The notes beneath the pieces were generated by a model. The model was not told the DNA's origin. It made no database searches and was given only the letters and a program-made list of their open reading frames with translations. Positions 1-10,639 of a DNA stretch of 64,000 nt are shown here, in pieces. Numbering within the stretch: position 1 is the first letter of the stretch; the number at the start of each line of letters is the position of its first letter. A program made the position numbers and the translations under genes. This DNA comes from Parelaphostrongylus tenuis (lineage: Eukaryota; Nematoda; Chromadorea; Rhabditida; Metastrongylidae), in the NCBI GenBank assembly GCA_019055375.1, contig JAHQIW010001909.1:1-64000 (forward strand), in the 5' to 3' direction.

Positions 1-235
1 TGCGCTATCGAACGAGCACTAGCACCTTGAAGAAGAACTTTTGTCGTGCTAAATATAAGCAAGATAAGAAAAAAAATAAGCGGTTCGGAACATCACAATT
101 TTATTTTGAATTATTCAGCGTTATAGAAAGGTGTTTGAAAATCGGCGAAATGTGGCTGTAGCCCAAAGTCTCAGCTCTCATATGACTGCTAACACTATTA
201 TGAGAAGTCCCTTTCCAGCGAACGAGGTTGGTTTT
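1..235 (+). repeat. Dispersed repeat Rep-A, 3' part
   Basis: Sequence ending in a block of the type 'taacactcctatgaaaag ... gtccagcga' recurs at about 2985-3200, 7560-8090 and 59500-60065. This copy is cut by the window edge and is diverged ('taacactattatgagaag'). No ORF or terminal inverted repeat was recognised, so the class is unknown; a short non-autonomous element is likely. The same 'ttcataggagtgttagta' string also occurs alone near 2656 and 7471 in the opposite orientation. Confidence 0.5.
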
Positions 236-424
236 TTATTTGTCTCCTCCTAATGAGAGAAATCCAGCCTTTTTATTTATTGTTATAATTGTTGATCTAA
301 TTAACGTAATCATTTCTTCAGTTGCATGAAGTCATTTTTTTACTCAGTACTCTTTACTTTTCGTTTCAAGTGTTTCTTGACCCTCGCTTGGCTTTCACTG
401 TGCCTGATAGTTATTTTTGAGCCA

Positions 425-645
425 TGCATGTAGTCTGTCATAAGCACTTATACAGTGAAATACAGTCTATCAGCACTGCAGTCTCGTCAGTGTAAAACGT
501 TCTTCGTCAACTCCTCTGAGTGTAAAATGTACATCCTCGAGGAACGACTGAGCGAAAAGGCACCGTTCAACTGACGAGACTGCAAGGCCGAAACACGTAT
601 AATGCACTGTAGAAGTGCCCATAACAGACCACATTCGCGGGTCAA
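425..645. mobile_element. Foldback element with two divergent hammerhead motifs (family A)
   Basis: The two arms are inverted copies: 'tagtctgtcataagcactt' at the left answers 'aagtgcccataacagacc' at the right, and 'gcagtctcgtcag' at 480-490 answers 'ctgacgagactgc' at 571-583. Each arm carries a hammerhead-like core pointing outwards. The left (- strand) motif is decayed and keeps only CUGACGA; the right one is described separately. The matching element in the other segmental copy is 35150-35380. Confidence 0.7.
565..607 (+). ncRNA. Hammerhead ribozyme motif, family A, slightly decayed
   Basis: Order seen: stem I strand GTTCAA 565-570, core CTGACGA 571-577 (position 7 of the core is free in hammerheads), stem II region 578-589 with a GCAA loop, GAAA 590-593, stem III ACACGTAT 593-600, cleavage-site A at 601, returning stem I strand ATGCAC 602-607. 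Stem II has an A-C mismatch, stem III has one mismatch and stem I has two. It is probably weak or inactive now. Confidence 0.6.
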
Positions 646-899
646 AAATCAGTATCAGTCGTATTCATTTAGTTCAAAAATTCTGACAATTTGACGGAAC
701 TTTTTACGCTACCTGTGCTTCACACTTGACAGGAAACTGACCTTTCGTTAAGTCAAAAACTTTCTGGATTGAGTTACAATAGAAGTGGCCTGATTTAAGA
801 AACTATTAAGTGATAACCATACATTGATACACAGAAAATAATGTTGCGAAGCAAGTTTATTTACATGACCTTTGTTGAATCAGTTTTTTATAATCACTG

Positions 900-3330
900 T
901 ATGAAATTCGCTTGACACATTATTGCATTCGAAGAGCAAGGAGAGTGCTGTAGCGAGGCTGTTCGTCGCTCAGTGACTCAACTGAGACGGACGGCAAAAA
1001 AGTGCGAAGACATGGAAATTTTCCAACAAGGAACTTATACAACGCGAAGCTGCCGGAGCTGCTTATTCAGCTTCAATTATCGTTGGTACAAGGGTAACTC
1101 ATAACAGGAACTATGATCACAGAGAGCTAATGGTGCTTTCGATATATCATTTACGAAGTAGATAAGAAAGAATTTATTATGTTTCGAGTCGCGAAATCGT
1201 CGCTATGTTCTGGAAGTCAGTGGATCTTTCTGCTCCACACATTAGGTTGTTTGTTACTGAGATGAGGCTCTCACAAAGAAAGTAATGCTTTTTAGGTGCT
1301 TTCAGTTCGTTATTGGTGCAGTCAGTGAAGAGCTTTCAAAATCCGAAGCTTAATCAACCGTATGCTGCCCTAAGTTCTATAAACTGGAAAACGAGTGCTC
1401 CATGTTCACTGGGAAAATGCCAAAATCGCATTAAACGCAGTTCTCGTTCTTGTAAAGCACACAGATATTTACTTTGTAAACGCTGTTTTAGATGGAGGCT
1501 ATCGGATTACTCCACGAACTTGAACTAATGAGTAGGTCAAATTGATCGCTCATAATAGGAAATTTTCGTTCCGCACTTTTCAAAAGGTCCTTTCAAAAAT
1601 CATCAAAAAATGAAAAAAGCAACTAGATCGTTACACAGTTGTGAGACTTCAATACACGAAGTTTGCATCAACAAATTTTGCTTTCTTTGCATATCGTCGA
1701 GAAACTGAGGGCGTTCCTAAACACACATCTCGTGAGAAAATTCAAACGTCTAAAAAGGCAAAGAACGATTCCTTTTCTTGACGTTTTTAACAAGGCCCAC
1801 TGTAGTTCCCCACTTCAATACAATGTCATTCACTGAAGATCTGGGATCCTTACTTCGCGATGAGATTTGGTGCCTTCATGCAATTATTTGCTCCTCGACT
1901 AATTCTGACACTGTCTCCCTTCTGCCTTCTCATAATTGTGAATCTTGACAGTTTCATTACATACTTGTTTTTTGATCCTTCAGAAAAATTCTTAGAAGTT
2001 CCTGTTTGGATATCTATGCAACTAGGATACCGAACAAGTTTAATTGACTGTTAATTATGAGATTATAACAATTTGGACCTCACAAATGATTTATCCGAAG
2101 CAGTAGTAAAATAAGACGAGCCATCAAACTGCTACCAAATAAAATGAAACTTCGCTAAACAAAATGTTGGCCCTCTCTCAATAAGGAAGATTTCATAAGC
2201 AACTAAATGTGAGAAGCCAATGAGAACATCGAATCCTAACAGACGCGATTTTGATTTTATAATATTTGTTGCCGGAAACCTCTCTCAGCAAGAAGCTGTG
2301 CTCCGTTTTTGTCATTCGATACACGTATCCTCAAATTTTCTCTCACATGTGCACTTGTTGTTTCGGCGTTCTGTCGATTTCGAACTCTTTAATGTTGAAA
2401 AATCACAGCTACATATCGCAGCATCGAATCAGGAATAGGATCGATCAAGATACGTCATATGAGACCTGCCGCATTACTGATATTCATTTTGAATGGTCTC
2501 TTCACGCAACTTACTGTCATTCATAACATGCACTTCACTTCACTAACATATTTCCTATGCTCCTGCAGAGTCTGTTGCAAAACGTGCTGCAAAGATTCTA
2601 GGTTTTTTCGATTAGCGAGAACAATGAAAACCGATCTCATTTGCCGGAGAGGAAATTTCATAGGAGTGTTAGTACCATTAAAGCTGGACTTAGCCGAGAG
2701 CCCAATCGAAATTGCTGTATCTCAAGGACCCTTTGTAACGTTGTAGCACCCAAATCAAAAATGTGTTTTAATCTCGCCTTTTAGCATATTTTTATCATTC
2801 TTATAAATCGCTGGAGCCAGGCATATCGTTGTGTAGAGAAATTTTTGTAATTTTTAGCACATCGCTAGAATGAGAAAATATTGCCCTATTAGATGATTAA
2901 TAGTATTCTAAAAAAAGGGCTCTGTTTGGCGAGGTTTGAAGCACAAATCAAAGCAAGCTTAAATCAAAAAAGTTTAAGTAACAGCTCTCCAATGAAGGAG
3001 TTTTGTCCAACGAAATACGAGCGAGATAAGAGAAAAACATGTGCTTTCATGAAACATGACTTTTCTTCGAATGTTACAATCTTATGAAGGGTGTGTTTTG
3101 AGAATTCGGCGCCATGGGGTTGTAGCCACAAGTCTGAGATTTCAAATGGTAACTAACACTCCTATGAAAAGTTCTTCTACAGCGAATGTAATCAATCTTT
3201 CATTTGTTTCTCTCTTATCAGAAGGAAGCGATTTTGCTAATAATCAACGAATTGGGAACATTTGAAGCTCTCGAAAAATTCAAAGAGCTGCTAAAGCGAC
3301 TTCACCACCGTAAAAGTACTGAGTGCCAAA
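900..3330 (+). other. Conserved upstream module of gene copy 1 (no gene seen)
   Basis: This stretch is alignable by eye with the DNA upstream of each of the other family copies: 10640-13440, 28900-30720, 34990-37860 and 46500-48300, plus a relic at 42985-46110. Marker sub-blocks are 'acgcagttctcgttcttgtaaagc' near 1434, 'tttgcatatcgtcgagaaactg' near 1685, and the region near 2260-2400. Short ORFs here do not stay open between copies, so I do not call a protein gene. It may be promoter plus 5' leader, a non-coding RNA or a degraded older gene. A Rep-A fragment lies at its end (about 2985-3200). Confidence 0.55.
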
Positions 3331-3420
3331 TTTGTTGTTGCCATGTGAATGATTTGTTACGAAAATGATAGATCTGCTCACTGTTGCGTCCACAGTATCT
3401 TCAACTTTTAGGAGCTAGCA

Positions 3421-4986
3421 ATGAGTTTTTTATTATACACTGCGAGGAGAGTGAACGATCCTCTTGTGATTTCATTGTTGGCTACGATCTCGACAGTGTT
3501 TGGATGTGGAGTGCTGCCTGCAGGGCAAGGTAATGAGAAGAAGATTGCCATGGTATTACAGGTATTCTTATTATTGAACAGAAGACTACGATCTTCGATC
3601 AGAATTAATTTATCTAACAATTCGTCGGTACTCCAAAGGTGCCTGAATCCGAGCTTTTCGATGTAAGAATTCCAGGTTTGGATAAAAAACGAAGTGAAAA
3701 TTCATGAAATTCATTAACTCGCGCTTTGTTTATCACCACAAAAATTATGAAATCCCATTGCAGGAAGCACTAGAAATTTCACCGTCACTGGCTTTACTTT
3801 GCCTGTTGCCATGGTTTACTCTACCGCATCTGATGTACAGGCCCAGGTCCCTGGCATCGCAACCAGCAAGGCAGGAGCTACTGGTTTCGTACAACGTCTT
3901 GTAATGCAAACAGTGAGCTGTACTATTCAGATTTCAAGTGTTTCTTTCTTTTCGCGATTTCGCTATATCTGTAATGTAGGAAATGAGCTTCAGCGTGTTG
4001 ACAATATATCGGTTTCTTGGTGTCAATATGACTTGCATCGATTCACATAATTGATAGGAAACACTTCCGCGCGAACTTTCCAAATTGGTGAAAAAATTCG
4101 CACTCTAGGTCTTTGACGTTCTCGAAAGCCAAGGTCGTAGTGCGCTCCTACCTGATGCTGTCATCTCGGCAATTTTGAATCAACTGACTATGACTGTCAC
4201 TTACGAGCCATTGACGTGTCCGAAAGTTCGCCTCAATCTAATGAACCCAGATCGGCGTGGGTATTCAATATTGTATCATTTGATAGATTCGAGGCGCGTA
4301 TATAACATTACTTGAAAAGAAGCAATTTGACTCAAAGGTTTCAAGAAATTTCAGAGAGTTCCCAAAATATTAGAAGAAAAAGGTTGAGAATATGGTGAAA
4401 GCTACAGTAATAGCAAAAACTGAGACCCCTGAATTCAGTGCTATTTTTGAATAACTCTTTTCGTATTCTTTTCTGAGAATGGCATGGTATTAAGTCTGTC
4501 GGATGGTGGTTTGAAAAGTCTCAAAAATAAAAAGAAAATCAGTGCTTGTAACTGCTTCTTGCAACATTCCTTTCAATTTCTATTATGTTAGATAAAAATG
4601 TTTCTCAAAGTATCATAATATCTTACAGTAAACATGATGGAAAGTGCTTGCATCGTCATAGGCGACACGGTGACTGGAATTTGCACTAATATGGACCAAG
4701 GAGCCCCGCAGTCATGTCAGCTGCCAGCGAACCAGATGGTGCAAATAGTACCTGTGTCCGGCCCACCGTTGACAATTTCAGGATCTCTTTCGGTTTAAGT
4801 GGCATTTTTTTCTTGTACAAACTCACTTTGTGAAGAAACAATTTTGTATAGACAACGAACATTATCATGGCGAACTGGTCGAGAGCAATGTGGCAAAGTG
4901 TAGTGAATCGCGCGATGCGAATGTTGGCATTGGGGCCGCATCGATCGCACTTCTTCTCGGCAACTGCTACCGTCGACGGGAATTGA
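3421..4986 (+). CDS. Nematode secreted-type protein family, copy 1 (5 exons, intact)
   Basis: Unrecognised family; no function assigned. Exons read 3421-3529, 3764-3912, 4109-4256, 4629-4792 and 4852-4986. They join to 705 nt, 234 aa plus stop, with matching phases (1,0,1,0) and GT/AG borders. Exon 1 starts at the ATG 3421 and gives a hydrophobic stretch (VISLLATISTVFG, about residues 16-28) then Cys29, which looks like a signal peptide; secretion is inferred. Later exons give FTVTGFTLPVAMVYS, VFDVLESQGRSALLPDAVIS, ACIVIGDTVTGICTNM and a C-terminal block NIIMANWSRAMWQSVVNRAM followed by HFFSATATVDGN. Other cysteines lie in exons 3 and 4. The last exon is the best conserved among copies, at 135 nt in all five. 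An AATAAA follows at 5098-5103. Four paralogues lie downstream on the same strand. Confidence 0.82.
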
Positions 4987-5097
4987 AATTGAGGTGTGAT
5001 GTGTATAGTACCATTAACTTACAACCATGGTTCATAGTGACCTTACTGCTGGTATGAACTACTAAATCGAATGGATTTTGATTTGTTTGGTTACTGC

Positions 5098-5103
5098 AAT
5101 AAA
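5098..5103 (+). promoter_or_regulatory. Poly(A) signal of copy 1
   Basis: AATAAA, 112 nt after the stop codon. Copies 2 (15010), 3 (33594) and 4 (39597) have the same hexamer about 70-115 nt after their stops. Confidence 0.6.
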
Positions 5104-5459
5104 TTTTATTAAGAGTATACAATGTGTTAAAACTGGATTGAGTGCTTTTCTTAGAATGCAGCTATGAAATTTTCAAATAAGGAGAATCACACGAAGAACT
5201 TCTCTTCCCCTTTTCCTTTCCCTTTTCGAACTCTAAGTGTAATTTATTAAGTGAGCAATGCTGATTATAATTTTTTTATTTGCAATTGCTTTCTACCTTC
5301 TAAAACTATTTTTTGTCAACCATAAGAATTTTCGCAAGCGCAGCACGATTTTCTTTTCTTAGTAGGGCTTCTTTTTTTTCGAGAAGACAATTTTAGTTTT
5401 TTTCCTTTATAATACTGTATGTTTTTTTCTAGGCCCTCATATTTTTTGGGTATGCATAT

Positions 5460-5945
5460 TGATTAGGTTGATCCATCAGTTTTGACACTAGAGCAATAAA
5501 CACCTAATTTACTAGCCAGAAGTAAGTGAAATTGCATGACTTTGGTGTCGCTCAATTGTGCATCCAGCATTTTGGTATACAATTTGCCTATACTTACTTT
5601 AGAATGGAGCTGTTGTGGGAACAAATTTGCTTGCTACTCATGCACAACTGGAGAGTAGTGGAAAATGATAATATGAAAGTCGAGCAAGATTCATTTCGCA
5701 TAGTGCGATGATACGTCTGCAGAAAGGCGGAAAGGAAGTGATCTGCAAAGTTCAATGCTGGAGAGAACACTTGGGAGGATTAGTCGAGCTCGAGCTGTCC
5801 ACAGGAGGCTCCATTTGTCTTGGGCGCCGCTTTAAGATTTATCTTGGAGCAAGTGTAGGCAAGCTGTATATCAAAATATTTACAAGAAAATGGGCAATTG
5901 AACGAAGCTAAAGTCATGCAATTTCAATTAAAATTTGCTATCAAA
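5460..5945. mobile_element. Mariner-like long-TIR element, internally rearranged copy
   Basis: The left arm ('agttttgacactagagcaata' near 5476, 'gcattttggtataca' near 5566, 'agaatggagctgttgtggga' near 5601) and the right arm ('caagctgtatatcaaaatat' near 5860) are inverted relatives, as in the fuller copies at 15500-16030 and 50215-50760. The inner piece near 5735-5840 matches the transposase-like core of those copies but lies in the opposite orientation. The short ORFs at 5526-5711 and 5708-5911 run across arms and core and are not genes. Confidence 0.6.
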
Positions 5946-7344
5946 TTTGGTGTTTACACTTTAGTCCCAAAACTTGTGAAGTTGCCTAATAACTCTCACG
6001 CATTGAGGACCTTTTCAAAAACCGTATTAACGGAATTGCCAAGATTTGTGCATTGGGTGAGTAATTGTTTTGCTTAATGAAAAGCTATCCACACACTCTG
6101 GCTAGGTAAAAATTGAACTCGATGTATGAAACATATTTTTAATTCACCGTTGCAGCGTAATCACATAAGCATTTTAAAAACCAAGCATAGTCTTATCGAG
6201 AATTGAGATTTCGAATAAAATTTTCATTTTCGGTGGAAAGACTCTGTTGAGCAAAAACAACCTTTGAAAAGCTGAGATCAATGCGAATCTCACCGTTCGA
6301 AAAGGGTTAATCATGGAGTCACTTCAGTTTATATTCCAAAATTATTCAAGCTTTGTCGACATTGCGAATGCTCTTCCTAGCTTATGCACCTTCGAGTACG
6401 ACTGTTGTTCTTCTCTCTTTAAGAACTTCTTTCATCGCTTCTGTGCGGCGTTTTGCAAGGTCAGGCATGAGTTCTCAGTTGCCCGTGTCTCGAACGATTT
6501 TGCGTTGGTGTATTAGCCCGAGTGTTTCTAAAGTCAAACAACTCTTCATGACTTTCGGGTTCTCCACTTTCATAGCGCTGACGTGAGGGTGCTGGATAAG
6601 CCGGTCTCATGTATCTTGGCCAATGCTGTTAATGACGGTATCCTTCCATGAGCCGAAGAATGGCTTTAATCCCATTTTTTAGTAGTTTTGAGCTCTCGCT
6701 GTTAAGATGCTACAACCTTGCATCTTTGAGCGGAAATAGAATGTTGCGCGGACAAGGTGATCTGATCACTTGAAAAAATTTGAAACAGCAGTGCTATTCG
6801 TTAGACGGAGCTATTGGTTTATTATAATGTGATCTATTCCATTATGACGCTTCCATATCCACCGCTGCGATTGGACGTCTTGAAATTCTGAGGTGCCATG
6901 AGTCGTTTCAAACCCTCTCACTCTGTTTCATTTTTATCCGTGGGTCTCGTTATAACTTTCTTCAAGTTTCCTTCAAAGACCAATTTTCACTTGAACATAT
7001 TTAATGATCACTTGAAAATTGTATGAATTTTCTATTCCTGTTAAATGTTTTTGAGTTCATAAAGTACGCTTTCACTTCGTCTTTCCCATAGCTCTAAGTT
7101 GGTTTATAAGCAATGAAGATGGTCAAAGCTGGCAGTAATTCATATCTTGACAGCCACATTCGTCCGAACCGGCTTGTGAGTTGTTCGAAAGAATCGATAT
7201 TATGGTCGGTACTTCTGCACTATAAGGGTGACAAAAAAGCCGGTGTCATCTGCTGAACAAGAACATTTCATAGGAGTCATCAGATCGACTATTTTTGAAA
7301 CCTCGCAAAAAACATTCAAAATAATTTCAAAAAAGAATACGCCA

Positions 7345-7393
7345 GGGTCATACACCGGTGTTTCGGAGGTTTCGGCCTCCTCATCAGTGACCC
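7345..7393 (-). ncRNA. Hammerhead ribozyme, family D, intact by inspection
   Basis: On the - strand: stem I strand GGGTCA, core CTGATGA, stem II GGAGG/CCTCC with loop CCGAAA, GAAA, stem III ACACCGGTGT (a perfect palindrome), cleavage-site A (triplet GUA), returning stem I strand TGACCC, which pairs perfectly (6 bp). All residues I know as invariant in the hammerhead core are present. The flank AGGGCTTAATGTGGGGCGG upstream is shared with the copy at 29610-29657. It sits inside the RTE relic region, so it was probably inserted there with a small repeat. Cleavage would fall between plus-strand positions 7350 and 7351. Confidence 0.88.
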
Positions 7394-7559
7394 CCGCCCC
7401 ACATTAAGCCCTGCAGTGAAGCGAGGAGGGAGGCGTATGTGGTGATGGCATCACGTTTTCGTGATGAAATTTCATAGGAGTGTTAGTAAGCACTGCAAGT
7501 TTAATTTCTGGCTAAAGCCGTATTGGTCCGTTTTTCGGAAAACCTCTTTTTGACATTGT

Positions 7560-8090
7560 TACGAAAGGTAAACCTGTGTGTTTCACACGCGCGTTTTTCT
7601 CGCAAGACAGAGCTCTTTCTATTAGTAATCATTTGATAGCGTATAATTCAAAGATTCCAACGTTAATCTTATTTTATAGGAAAGCTTTTCTCTGCAGTGT
7701 AACAGGGAAAAGAAGATCAAGTTTTACATATTCGGCTTGCCTGTTTGCAAACATTCACGGTAGGTAGGTCTGGTGGCCGCAGATTCGATGCTGCGGCCGT
7801 CCACGATCGATTGGCGCATGGAGAAGTGCGACTTTTGTCATTCGATTGTAAATTTCTTCTCCGCTTCAAAGGATACTTTCATCAAACGTATGACTCTGAT
7901 AGTAGAAGATCTTCTACACACGCTCATGTGCTTTTCGCGCTTCCAGCGAAGAAGCTGTTTCAAATTCTACAGCGTTATAAATAGGTCTTTTGAAAAACCG
8001 GAACCCGTGGTGCGTTAGCCACAGATTTGAACTTTCGAAAGATTACTAACACTCCTATGAAAAGTTTCTGTCCAGCGAGTGATATCACTT
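7560..8090 (+). repeat. Dispersed repeat Rep-A, longest copy
   Basis: It matches 59500-60065 along most of its length: both open near a 'gtgttt..cacgc' block, share 'tgatagcgta' and 'aacagggaaaa.aag', and end with '..taacact..tatgaaaag ... gtccagcga'. The copy in segment B replaces an exon of gene M. No coding capacity was recognised. Confidence 0.55.
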
Positions 8091-8889
8091 TCTCATTTAC
8101 TGCCTTGTAGTGGACTATAACGTTATGGTCAAACTCCTTTTGACGAAAAGACCAACGCCACCGACGATTCAGACTACTTGATGCTCCAACAAGTACTCCT
8201 CCGCACCTCAAGGGACAAGTAACGCAGTGGTTTCAGGTAACTTGGACACAAATATGGACGATGGTTTAGTCCTGCGCCGAAGGATAACAAGCTTTCCGTC
8301 CCTCCGAGGTCGGTGAACTGCTACCAAACTTGTTAAGGAGGATAACAGGTATCACATGATACATCAACAAGAAGTCACAAGTCATTGCTGATGGTGGGCC
8401 TTTGAAATTGTGAGTAGCATGAATGCTTCTGGTCATAATACTCTTAGAACCTGCCCATAGCCCATTCTAACCCGTGAACCTCAGTGTGACGCTTTGGCGT
8501 TCTTCTAGATACATTTTTCGCCTCAAAATGCTGAAGGAAGGCCTTCAAGAGGAACGGTTCTTTTTTAACATTTCTGTGTTCATGCAGAACAGTTCGACTT
8601 CGTCATAGTCATAACTTCATGTTCCTGCATAAAAAATAGAAACGATCAAAACCAGCTTTGACTTGCATCTTTTCAATTGCAAATGTTCGATCCCGGTTGT
8701 GAATTGTTCAAATGGACAGATGTTCATGGTCAATTTCGTTTTGACGAAAACACCTACACCGCTGCCTCCTCTACTATTGCAAGCTCCAAGAATAGTTCTC
8801 CTTAACATAGGCAGCATGGCGTGTGCAAGTGTACGTGCGTGATAGGTAGGAATCGCCATGTTAGTTCGTTGTGATTCAGGCAGCCTAAG

Positions 8890-10620
8890 AAGATTTCGGA
8901 ATTATAGCAACCTCTTTGTACTTTTCCTCCCAACGCTGCCATATTGGAAACTTCTCTGAGATCAGAGAAATGAACCTGCTTCCTTCATTCTGTTTCTCAT
9001 TTTGTACCCAACGTCCATATTGGTGAGCTCTGAAGTAGGTCCGAATACTCACGGGTAGCTTGGCAGTCACTCCTAATGTAAGAATTAGGGACTTATTTGT
9101 TGGACGTGACTCCTAACCGCTTTCTCTGTACTTTCCAACTGCTTAACAGCGTTGTTTTGGGAATCTGATTCGTAGGAAAGATAGTAGGATAAGTTGATGT
9201 TGCGGAAACAAAAGTCCTCCTACAGTTCTCACCTGCCGTTCAAAAAGTGCGTGGTTATTTATGATTCGTTTCAAACTCGCTTTCACAAGGAGCAGTTTTA
9301 GGAGCACCAGAAGCCTTCGCTACTGATTGGGCAGAGTCTTTTGAGGTGCGTGGATAGTATTCATACATCGAAGAATTAACAATGACGAGCCGACTATAAA
9401 CTGTACCATTAGAAAACCTTCAAGAGAAAAGTATATCCAAGAAGAGTTGGATTTTTTGTATTTGAAATACGGAATAGTTTTCTATAGTTTTCTCAAAACA
9501 CTGATCGGCTACAAGTTTTTTGTACACAATTACAACGGAAAAATCCCACTCCCATCAGATGAGCATAGGCACATTCACAGTGTAGATGTATATGTATAAA
9601 GAGTCATATACAGCAAAATCCCTCGGAAACAATCACAAAAGTAAGATAGATATAGCTCGGAACCTCGCTCCAATGTTTTTAACAAAATTGTGATAGAAAA
9701 TGCAATTGCCGTTACAATCTCTCCAAGGTTTGATAGATTGCCATAATCCAGCTATCAAAAATGTAGTAACTATGTGGACATCCAAAACAGAGGAAAAACA
9801 TAACCTGGAAAAGCTTGTTCAATAAGTGTTGCTCAATAATAGAATTATTTTGCTCATCAATAATTTGATCAACAAAATGTTCAGTATAATTTGTTTAATA
9901 TAACATAATTATAATTGAATAATAATCAAGTAAACTGAGGCTCTGAAGACATATTGTCATCATGAAATGATGAGATTCGATTAAAAGGCTTCTACAGAGA
10001 TAATTTTAGTAAAAAGAACATCCATAACTTACATATTCTGTCTATTTCTAATACTTTAATAGGAAAACCAATTAATTCAGCCTTTATATCAGCACATACA
10101 ACAGAAATACAACACCGAAGTAATAATGTATGTAGAGACAAATATTATTTACAAAACCATGATTATTGAGTAAGACTTGGTGAAATGAGGTCAATCCAAT
10201 AGCTTGTACGAGTTGTACAACTACAAGTAATGTTGTCGCACGAGTTCATAATTCAACGCTGAGTTTACCACGTGAATGAGTAAGTTACAAAAGCATAAAT
10301 AATCAGTCTCCATCTACGGAAATTATAGACATCATGATAAGGTAACATTGATTGCTACTTCAAAAATAAATATATAAGAGGCAAACTATGAACATGAGAT
10401 GGATAAGGAAATAATCGAGTCATGCTAAAATACTGTGGGGACAAGGTTTTGAACCTGAACAAAGAGATAAGATTTGAAACAAATGTGTGAAATTGGAAGA
10501 CGAGTAAATAAATGTGACGGCTCTGCGAACGTTAGATGATCGAATGTTGCTGTATTTGTCTCTAAGTGAGGCGCATTGCCTGGTTAAGTCGTTGGCCATT
10601 TGGTCAGGTTGCGACATGTC
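8890..10620. other. No recognised feature
   Basis: AT-rich sequence with only short random ORFs, in a stretch with no clear partner in segment B. I see no gene, RNA or repeat that I can support. AT-rich tracts occur around 9880-9930. Confidence 0.4.
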
Positions 10621-10639
10621 AATTACTTACGTTACGAAA

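Larger units (their letters stand above)
6300..8860 (-). mobile_element. RTE-type retroposon relic (endonuclease and linker region)
   Basis: Read on the - strand from 8860 down, frameshifted pieces resemble RTE-clade endonuclease/reverse transcriptase proteins as I remember that family. A GACNSRGGSGVGVFVKTKLT-like piece lies at about 8780-8720. A CYSQFQRP-type piece lies near 8420. An IDHIIINQ ... SDHLVRATFYF piece lies at 6840-6720, and this SDH segment is typical of the apurinic-type endonuclease C-terminus. DTVINSIGQDT ... RLIQHPHVSAMKVENPKVMK follows at about 6630-6530 and is the linker after the endonuclease. Stops and frameshifts are many, and other repeats interrupt it (hammerhead motif at 7345-7393, Rep-A at 7560-8090). 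It is dead. No reverse transcriptase domain was seen. Confidence 0.72.

Noticed and set aside
5526..5911. Two adjoining ORFs after copy 1
   Set aside because: They cross the arms and inverted core of the mariner-like element.
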